Source of the DNA: Candidatus Uhrbacteria bacterium
GTDB taxonomy: Bacteria > Patescibacteriota > Patescibacteriia > 2-12-FULL-60-25
Length of the DNA stretch: 9,258 nucleotides
Assembly (NCBI GenBank): GCA_023246325.1
Contig: JAHFIO010000028.1
Location: 1-9,258, forward strand
Reading direction: 5' to 3'
In this document: positions 4,459 to 9,258 of the stretch, in pieces
Layout: each line of letters begins with the position of its first letter
Numbering within the stretch: position 1 is the stretch's first letter
The notes under the pieces: model-generated
Told to the model about the DNA's origin: nothing
Seen by the model: the letters and a program-made list of their open reading frames with translations, nothing else
Database searches by the model: none
Program-made: the position numbers and the translations under genes

Positions 4459-7148
4459 AATCCATTTTGTGTTCGGTTTGCGAGGGCGATCCACAGCGCT
4501 CTGTATCTTGCAAAACATGTGGAGGAGCTGGTATTGGCATTCCATCGAATGATGGTTTTTTGGTGTGGACCGAGCCTATTACTTTTTTTAGTATTCGTCT
4601 TAGAAAAATACGACATATATTTCATATTTTGTTTCATGTATTTCTTTTTACAGTAGCAATTCTTTCCATTGCAACTTTTTTTTGGCAAATAACAAAAATG
4701 GGTGATGCAACAATCCTTGCGGATATGCATCTCTATACGGCAGGATATTGGTATGTTTCTTTATTGTGGTTTGGATTACTTCTTCTCTGTTATTGTATTT
4801 TTCGTGTATCAGAGTTTACAGAAGAATCTAAACAGGTGCCAGGCTGGGGAATTTCAAAGAGACAATTAAAAAAAGGAAAAACTGTTTCTACAACAGCCTT
4901 GTTTCATATTGCGCCTTATTTTTCTGCACATGCACGTGATATTATTGAAGACGCATATAAAATTGCACAAACAATGAATAGATCTGATATTACACCGATA
5001 ACATTGTTTGCATCGTGTCTTACGAGCGCGGCGGGGAATACATTTATGACACGTCTTGGTATGAGATTTGATACTATAAAAGGTCCGCTTTCAAAATTAT
5101 TATCTCAGGGAGTGAACATGTATGCAGAACCACAATTGACACTTGATGCGAAACGAATTCTTGCACAATCTTTTGTATCTGCACAAAAACATGAAAGACA
5201 GTTTGTTGATGCACTTGATATTTTTACTGAATCGTTTAATGCAAACGAGCCATTGCAAAATCTTCTAGATCAAATTGGTTTCCCCCCTGACCACATTCGT
5301 AATGTATGTGAATGGTTAAGCCTACAATCTGAATTACGTGAAAATCACGCGCGTTTTTTTGCACTCGCTACATTAAAACCACGCACGGTCATGAATCGTT
5401 CCATGACTGCAAGGCAAACGGTGATGTTAGATAGATATAGCGAAGATCTTACATGGGCTGCAGCTTCAGGATATATTCCACCTGTTATCGGACGAGAAAA
5501 ACAAATAGAGGAAGTGCTGCGTGGAATAGAAAGTGGGAATAGATCGGTGGCATTAGTAGGTGAACATGGGGTTGGACGTCAAACAATTATAGAAGGTATC
5601 GCTAGAAAAATGGTAGAAGAAGATGTCCCAAGTATTTTATTTGATAAACGTTTAGTTTCTGTTAGTTTGCCACATGTTATTTCTGGAGGAGATCCTTCGT
5701 TAGCCACAGAAAGATTTCTTTCCATTTTGCAGGATGCGGAACAAAGCGGAAATATTATTTTAGTTTTGAATGGTATGGAAGCTTTAACACAATCTGGAAA
5801 TGGGGGAACTATGGATATGGCAGAAATTTTGTCTACTGAAATTTCTCGTGGAAATATTTTAGCTATTTTATCGACGACGCCAAGTGCCTGGACAGCATAT
5901 ATTGAAAAAAGAAGTTTGGGATCTAAACTTGTAAAAGTACATATACCAGAAATGAATGTGCAGGATGTGAAGCGTGTTCTTATGAGCAAATCCGGTTCCA
6001 TAGAATGGAAGCAGCGTGTATTTTTTTCATATGCTGCATTGGATAAAGCTGCGACACTCGCCGATCGTTTTATTCATGATACTGCGAATCCTGCTAAAGC
6101 TTTAGATGTATTACGTGAGTCCGCGGTGGTTGCGCGTACATCAAGAGGAGAAAATACATTCGTGACAATAGATGATGTTGCAAAAGTAGTACATGGAAAA
6201 ACAGGTGTACCCGTTGAATCTGTAACAGTAAGTGAGAGAGAAAAGCTTTTAAAACTAGAAGACCACTTACATACACGTGTGATTGGGCAGGATGAAGCGG
6301 TGACTGCAGTTTCGCAAGCATTGCGACGAGCACGTGCAGAATTAAGTTCAACACATAGACCATTATCGAACTTTTTATTTTTAGGGCCAACGGGAGTTGG
6401 AAAAACCGAATTAACGAAAGCGCTCGCAGCAGAATATTTTGGAAGTGAAGATGCGATGATTCGAGTCGACATGTCGGAGTATCAGGATAAATCAAGTATT
6501 GATCGTATGATAGGTGCGCCGGGAGATCAAAGTGGGGGATTACTTACCGAAGCAGTTCGTAAAAAACCATTTGCAATTGTATTATTAGATGAATTAGAAA
6601 AAGCACATCCTGAGATTTTAAATTTATTTTTACAAGTAATGGATGATGGACGTTTGACTGATGGCGTTGGAAGAACTGTTGATTTTACCAATACAATTGT
6701 CATTGCAACATCAAACGCAGGATCTGCATTTATACAAAGTGAAATTGCCGCAAATGCACCGGTAGAAGAAATAAAACGTGGGCTTTTAGAAAGAGAATTA
6801 AAAGGAATTTTTCGACCAGAATTTTTAAACCGTTTTGATGGAGTGATTGTATTTAAGCCATTGACTTTTGAAGATGTTGTGAAGATAGCGAAAATACTTT
6901 TATTACAAATTGCAAAAAAGATTGAAGCGAAGGGAATGAGTTTTAGTGCGGATGATGAGGCGATTTCGGAACTAGCTACAGCAGGTTTTGATCCACAATT
7001 TGGTGCCCGTCCCTTACGACGAGCTATTCAAGAACGCGTTGACAATCTATTGGCGAATTTATTATTAGAGGGCAAAGTAGCTCGTAAGGATCACTTACAT
7101 TTAATAGCGGGGGGTCATATTAATGTAGAAAAAGCTCCTGAAATATAA
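4446..7148 (+). CDS. Membrane-anchored Clp-type AAA+ ATPase with N-terminal zinc ribbon and degenerate first AAA module
   Basis: Numbering is from the ATG at 4446 (900 aa). That start gives a sensible N-terminus and a 13-bp overlap with the gene before; a TTG at 4395 would add 17 unlikely residues. Order: a zinc-ribbon with C9-x2-C12-x9-C22-x2-C25 and a DnaJ-like CGGAGIG; two membrane helices (about 57-81 and 101-119) leaving both ends in the cytoplasm; a Clp-N-like helical region (about 146-295); AAA module D1 (about 345-585); and AAA module D2 with a C-terminal D2-small domain (about 605-890). D2 is intact for ATPase activity: GPTGVGKT (647-654), LLDELEK with D715/E716, sensor-1 N757, Arg finger R796 in 'FRPEFLNRF' and sensor-2 R855 in 'GARPLRR'. 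D1 is degenerate: Walker A GEHGVGRQT (Lys to Arg378), Walker B DE to N442-G443, and the 'ERRF' arginines replaced by GSKL. Pore loops and a ClpP-docking tripeptide are missing. It belongs to the ClpA/B/C superfamily, but probably not as a standard protease partner. Confidence 0.9.
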   Translation: MEQIKSILCSVCEGDPQRSVSCKTCGGAGIGIPSNDGFLVWTEPITFFSIRLRKIRHIFHILFHVFLFTVAILSIATFFWQITKMGDATILADMHLYTAGYWYVSLLWFGLLLLCYCIFRVSEFTEESKQVPGWGISKRQLKKGKTVSTTALFHIAPYFSAHARDIIEDAYKIAQTMNRSDITPITLFASCLTSAAGNTFMTRLGMRFDTIKGPLSKLLSQGVNMYAEPQLTLDAKRILAQSFVSAQKHERQFVDALDIFTESFNANEPLQNLLDQIGFPPDHIRNVCEWLSLQSELRENHARFFALATLKPRTVMNRSMTARQTVMLDRYSEDLTWAAASGYIPPVIGREKQIEEVLRGIESGNRSVALVGEHGVGRQTIIEGIARKMVEEDVPSILFDKRLVSVSLPHVISGGDPSLATERFLSILQDAEQSGNIILVLNGMEALTQSGNGGTMDMAEILSTEISRGNILAILSTTPSAWTAYIEKRSLGSKLVKVHIPEMNVQDVKRVLMSKSGSIEWKQRVFFSYAALDKAATLADRFIHDTANPAKALDVLRESAVVARTSRGENTFVTIDDVAKVVHGKTGVPVESVTVSEREKLLKLEDHLHTRVIGQDEAVTAVSQALRRARAELSSTHRPLSNFLFLGPTGVGKTELTKALAAEYFGSEDAMIRVDMSEYQDKSSIDRMIGAPGDQSGGLLTEAVRKKPFAIVLLDELEKAHPEILNLFLQVMDDGRLTDGVGRTVDFTNTIVIATSNAGSAFIQSEIAANAPVEEIKRGLLERELKGIFRPEFLNRFDGVIVFKPLTFEDVVKIAKILLLQIAKKIEAKGMSFSADDEAISELATAGFDPQFGARPLRRAIQERVDNLLANLLLEGKVARKDHLHLIAGGHINVEKAPEI

Positions 7149-7150
7149 TC

Positions 7151-8233
7151 ATGTTGCGTGAAACTGCTTTACAGTATTCAGCTATATCTATAGCAAGTAC
7201 AACCATCGCGTCGTATGTATTTTCTTTTTTCTCTCGTTCCCTTGCAATAAAATATGGTGCGATGGATATTCCAAGTCAGATAAGAAAAATTCATAGATCT
7301 CCTACACCGCTTTGGGGTGGATTAGGAATTGCCATAAGTATTTTTTTTACTGTTTTTATTTTGCAGTCATCTTTAATTTTTATTGGGTCGTCAATTCGTA
7401 TTGAACAAGTATATGGTTTTGTTATCGGTGTTTGCGTTCTGTTGATTGGTGGATTGATTGATGATGTGTACCCATTACCCCCGCGCATACAAGTTATATT
7501 TCCTTCTATCGCAGCACTTGTTGTTATTTGCACGGGTACAGGTATCATTCAAATCACACAAATTGGTTCAACACATGCTTTTTCACTTGTATGGTGGAAA
7601 TTTTTTATATCAGGGTTTCAATTTTCTTTGCCATCAGACATTATTACATTCATCTGGCTTCTTATAGCAACGTATGCAACGAAAATTTTAGATGGATTAG
7701 ATGGATTAGTAAGTGGTGTGCTCATAATTGGGTGTGGATTTGTTGCGGTTTTAGGTTTAGCACCACGATTTTTTCAGCCGGATATTGCAATACTCGCCTG
7801 TGGTATATTGGGCAGTTTTTTAGGTTTTCTTCCGCGCAATACGCATCCAGCAAAACAATTTTTAGGCGAAAGTGGAAGCACGATAGCCGGATTTTCTTTA
7901 GGTGTTTTGGCAATATTGGGAAGCGCAAAAGTTGCGATTGCATTATCTGCTCTTGCAATTCCTATAACGGATATTGCGCTCGTTATGCTCGGCAGGATAC
8001 GGCGTGGTGCATCACCCTTCATAGGGGATGATACGCATTTGCATTTTCGTTTAATACAATTGGGGCTATCTCAAAGAATGGCCGTTGGGGTATATTGGGG
8101 CATGTCACTCCTTGCAGGTATTTTTGCACTCGGGTTGCAAACCCGCGGTAAAATATTTCTTATTGCATTTTTAATTGTGCTTACTGTTCTTACTTCATAT
8201 CTGGCGCGCATAAAAATACAGAAAAAAATATGA
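7151..8233 (+). CDS. WecA/TagO/MraY-family polyprenyl-phosphate sugar-1-phosphate transferase
   Basis: Members transfer a sugar-1-phosphate (often GlcNAc-1-P) from a UDP-sugar to undecaprenyl phosphate at the inner membrane, starting wall teichoic acid, O-antigen or related glycans; MraY does so for peptidoglycan. The 360-residue protein has about ten hydrophobic helices and the family motifs: 'KIHRSPTPLWGG' (46-57), 'GLIDDVYPLPPR' with D104/D105 (101-112), 'ILDGLDGL' with D181/D184 (179-186), 'FLGESGSTIAG' (237-247) and 'DDTHLHFRLIQLG' (293-305). The last motif resembles the HLHHRL of WecA/TagO types more than MraY. Two departures stand out: the Mg-binding Asp of F-M-G-D-x-G-S is Glu240, and the Asn-x-x-Asn before DGLDGL is Tyr-x-x-Lys178. 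It starts 2 nt after the Clp-like stop without a visible Shine-Dalgarno site, and its stop overlaps the next start as ATGA. The sugar cannot be told from sequence. Confidence 0.88.
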   Translation: MLRETALQYSAISIASTTIASYVFSFFSRSLAIKYGAMDIPSQIRKIHRSPTPLWGGLGIAISIFFTVFILQSSLIFIGSSIRIEQVYGFVIGVCVLLIGGLIDDVYPLPPRIQVIFPSIAALVVICTGTGIIQITQIGSTHAFSLVWWKFFISGFQFSLPSDIITFIWLLIATYATKILDGLDGLVSGVLIIGCGFVAVLGLAPRFFQPDIAILACGILGSFLGFLPRNTHPAKQFLGESGSTIAGFSLGVLAILGSAKVAIALSALAIPITDIALVMLGRIRRGASPFIGDDTHLHFRLIQLGLSQRMAVGVYWGMSLLAGIFALGLQTRGKIFLIAFLIVLTVLTSYLARIKIQKKI

Positions 8234-8679
8234 AAAAAACTTTTGTTTTTTTTATAGGTGTATTATTGGGCTTGGGATATATTGCATGGCGTTTTATTTT
8301 GATTTCGTATCCTGACCCTATTGTACAGGTGAATGGACATAAATTGCATGTATATATCGCACGGACTATTCAAGAAAAAGAAAAAGGATTATCTGGACAT
8401 GCGCGATTGCATGAAAATCAAGGAATGTTATTTATGTTTGATCATGCAGATATATATTCATTTTGGATGCCGGATATGAAATTTCCAATAGATATTATTT
8501 GGATTCGAAAAAATATAGTTCAAGAAATCACAACGCTTGGTATTCCAGAAAAAGATACACCAATTCCACGATATACACCTATAGAAAAAGCAGACATGGT
8601 TTTAGAAATTGATGCAGGCCTCGCTCAAAAATACACTATTGTAAAAGGAACGAGCATCACTATAAAAAATATACAATAG
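8230..8679 (+). CDS. Membrane-anchored DUF192 protein
   Basis: DUF192 is a small beta-rich domain of unknown function, usually exported or lipid/TM-anchored. The 149-residue product begins with a short basic end and a hydrophobic helix (about 4-24) that acts as signal anchor or uncleaved signal; no lipobox cysteine is present. The DUF192 domain follows with its hallmarks: 'EKGLSGHARL' (51-60; often GLMxRxxL), 'GMLFMF' (65-70), 'FWMPDMKFPIDIIWI' (78-92; commonly F-W-M-K-N-T-x-I-P-L-D-I-I-F) and 'VLEIDAG' (124-130). Its ATG overlaps the stop of the glycan transferase gene, so it ends the operon that begins at 4087 and probably acts on the outer face of the membrane. The 120 nt after it hold T-rich runs but no clear hairpin terminator, only the rplU promoters. 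Confidence 0.9.
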   Translation: MKKTFVFFIGVLLGLGYIAWRFILISYPDPIVQVNGHKLHVYIARTIQEKEKGLSGHARLHENQGMLFMFDHADIYSFWMPDMKFPIDIIWIRKNIVQEITTLGIPEKDTPIPRYTPIEKADMVLEIDAGLAQKYTIVKGTSITIKNIQ

Positions 8680-8726
8680 CATTTTTTACCGTTGAATATG
8701 TGTTTTTTGTTGTGTTTTTTAAGGTT

Positions 8727-8757
8727 TTGATAGTAGGCATAGCCTATAAGATATACT
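8727..8757 (+). promoter_or_regulatory. Upstream rplU promoter (P1) with internal dyad
   Basis: TTGATA (8727-8732, 5 of 6) and TATACT (8752-8757, 5 of 6) are separated by 19 nt, slightly long. The spacer contains a short inverted repeat, TAGGC (8734-8738) and GCCTA (8742-8746) around ATA, which could be an operator half-site pair or coincidence. A transcript from here would carry a 36-nt leader with an AGG 6 nt before the rplU ATG. Confidence 0.4.
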
Positions 8758-8761
8758 GGGT

Positions 8762-8790
8762 TTGACAGAATACGTGATTTTGGTTAATAT
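8762..8790 (+). promoter_or_regulatory. Proximal rplU promoter (P2)
   Basis: A perfect -35 TTGACA (8762-8767), a 17-nt spacer and a -10 TAATAT (8785-8790, 4 of 6). The predicted start near 8797 lies about 3 nt before the rplU ATG, so this transcript would be nearly leaderless. Confidence 0.5.
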
Positions 8791-8799
8791 AGGTCCACT

Positions 8800-9108
8800 A
8801 TGATTGCTGTAATAAACACAGGTGGTAAACAATATCTCGTCAAAGAAGGCGATATTATTTCTGTAGAAAAGTTGGATACGGAAGTGGGAACATCCCTCGT
8901 TCTTCCAACCTTGCTTTTAGCAGAAGAAGATGGGTCCAAAGTTGAAATTGGAAAACCAGGATTAAAAACACAAACAACGGTTGAAGTCGTTGAACAAGGA
9001 CGTGCAAAAAAAGTATCTGTTGTAAAATATAAAGCAAAATCAAAATACAAGCGTCGGGTTGGTCATCGTCAATCATTTACAAAAATAAAAATTATTTCCC
9101 TCGCATAG
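8800..9108 (+). CDS. rplU: 50S ribosomal protein bL21
   Basis: bL21 is a beta-barrel protein of the large subunit that binds 23S rRNA. The 102-residue product has the normal length and typical features: the 'MIAVINTGGKQYLVKEGD' N-terminus (usually M-Y-A-V-I-x-T-G-G-K-Q-Y-x-V-x-x-G-D), a 'KVEIGKPGL' middle loop (often V-x-I-G-x-P), and the basic C-terminal signature 'YKAKSKYKRRVGHRQSFTKIKI' spread over 78-99. It is normally followed by rpmA (bL27), but here a terminator and a convergent gene follow, so rplU is transcribed alone. It has its own tandem promoters and its own terminator. Confidence 0.98.
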   Translation: MIAVINTGGKQYLVKEGDIISVEKLDTEVGTSLVLPTLLLAEEDGSKVEIGKPGLKTQTTVEVVEQGRAKKVSVVKYKAKSKYKRRVGHRQSFTKIKIISLA

Positions 9109-9115
9109 GTGAAAT

Positions 9116-9150
9116 AAAAAAAGTCCCCTGACACACTCGGGGGATTTTTT
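9116..9150 (+). terminator. Intrinsic terminator shared by rplU and the convergent gene
   Basis: TCCCC (9124-9128) pairs with GGGGA (9140-9144), extended by a G-U pair and an A run (9116-9122) against T9145-9150. A T6 tract follows on the plus strand and an A-run gives T residues on the minus strand, so it can terminate both the rplU transcript and the minus-strand gene that stops at 9152. Confidence 0.85.
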
Positions 9151-9151
9151 G

Positions 9152-9258
9152 TTAGTCTTCACCATGTTCGGCCACGGGAAGCATGATAGGTATAAGCGCA
9201 GGTGGCGAAATAGTTATTTTTTTTATCCCCGGCACTGTTTGCAAAATCGTTTTTGTAA
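9152..9258 (-). CDS. C-terminal end of an unidentified convergent gene (partial)
   Basis: On the minus strand an open frame enters from the right edge and stops at TAA (9154-9152), giving 34 complete residues that end 'LPVAEHGED'. The preceding part, 'ILQTVPGIKKITISPP', is reminiscent of the end of baseplate-J-like or surface proteins that occur in Patescibacteria, but that is a weak impression. The frame stops just before the bidirectional terminator, which supports it being a real gene end. The function cannot be assigned from this fragment. Confidence 0.55.
   Translation of the reverse strand, partial: TKTILQTVPGIKKITISPPALIPIMLPVAEHGED

Noticed and set aside
4233..4730. 165-residue minus-strand open frame under the membrane protein and Clp genes
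   Set aside because: It lies opposite two well-supported genes, has low-complexity Lys/Asn-rich composition and no signals; a shadow frame.
7528..8031. 167-residue plus-strand frame inside the sugar-phosphate transferase gene
   Set aside because: It is an out-of-frame reading of a gene with clear motifs, and its composition (many Cys, Arg, Phe, Ile) is typical of a shadow.
1..9258. CRISPR arrays, insertion sequences, tRNA or rRNA genes
   Set aside because: No regularly spaced repeats, transposase-like frames with terminal inverted repeats, or tRNA T-arm signatures were seen.

Overview
The window reads as an AT-rich bacterial chromosome segment that uses the standard bacterial code: TGA ends several genes, and tryptophan is always TGG in the genes read. 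Genes are tightly packed, with ATGA overlaps or gaps of a few bases. Most starts lack a clear Shine-Dalgarno site and housekeeping proteins are reduced. These traits, together with a cut-down UvrC, a dcw cluster reduced to mraZ-rsmH-ftsL, and a membrane-anchored degenerate Clp ATPase, suggest a Patescibacteria/CPR lineage. That placement is an inference from gene style and no marker phylogeny was run. The stop-codon usage argues against the code-25 groups (Gracilibacteria, Absconditabacteria).

Layout. Positions 2-1479 (+): the tail of a WD40/TolB-like beta-propeller protein, translationally overlapping a 414-aa UvrC that keeps both nuclease domains but lacks the C-terminal helix-hairpin-helix part and most of the central linker. 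Positions 1478-2064 (-): an unrecognised 167-aa gene with its own promoter and terminator, facing uvrC. Positions 2065-2254: a divergent control region with a consensus DnaA box and a mraZ promoter overlaid by 10-bp-phased TGGG boxes, the MraZ autoregulatory operator. Positions 2255-3949 (+): mraZ, rsmH and an ftsL-like gene, then a GC-rich hairpin region and a strong terminator. Positions 4072-8679 (+): a probable operon driven by an extended -10 promoter whose predicted start site falls on the ATG of its first gene. It contains a small aromatic-rich membrane protein, a 900-aa zinc-ribbon/two-TM/Clp-type double AAA+ protein, a WecA/TagO-type polyprenyl-phosphate sugar-1-phosphate transferase and a membrane-anchored DUF192 protein. 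Positions 8727-9150 (+): rplU (bL21) with two tandem promoters and a terminator. Positions 9152-9258 (-): the C-terminal end of a convergent gene.

How the genes fit together. MraZ probably represses its own promoter and so sets expression of rsmH (16S rRNA C1402 N4-methylation) and the FtsL-like divisome protein. The second operon is membrane-centred: a lipid-linked sugar transferase for envelope glycan synthesis beside a Clp-like machine tethered to the membrane. The most unusual item is that Clp protein. Its first ATPase module has lost its Walker A lysine, Walker B acids and arginine finger. The second is intact for ATP hydrolysis but lacks the Tyr-containing substrate pore loop and the ClpP-docking tripeptide. 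It may therefore be a membrane remodelling or scaffolding ATPase rather than a protease unfoldase.
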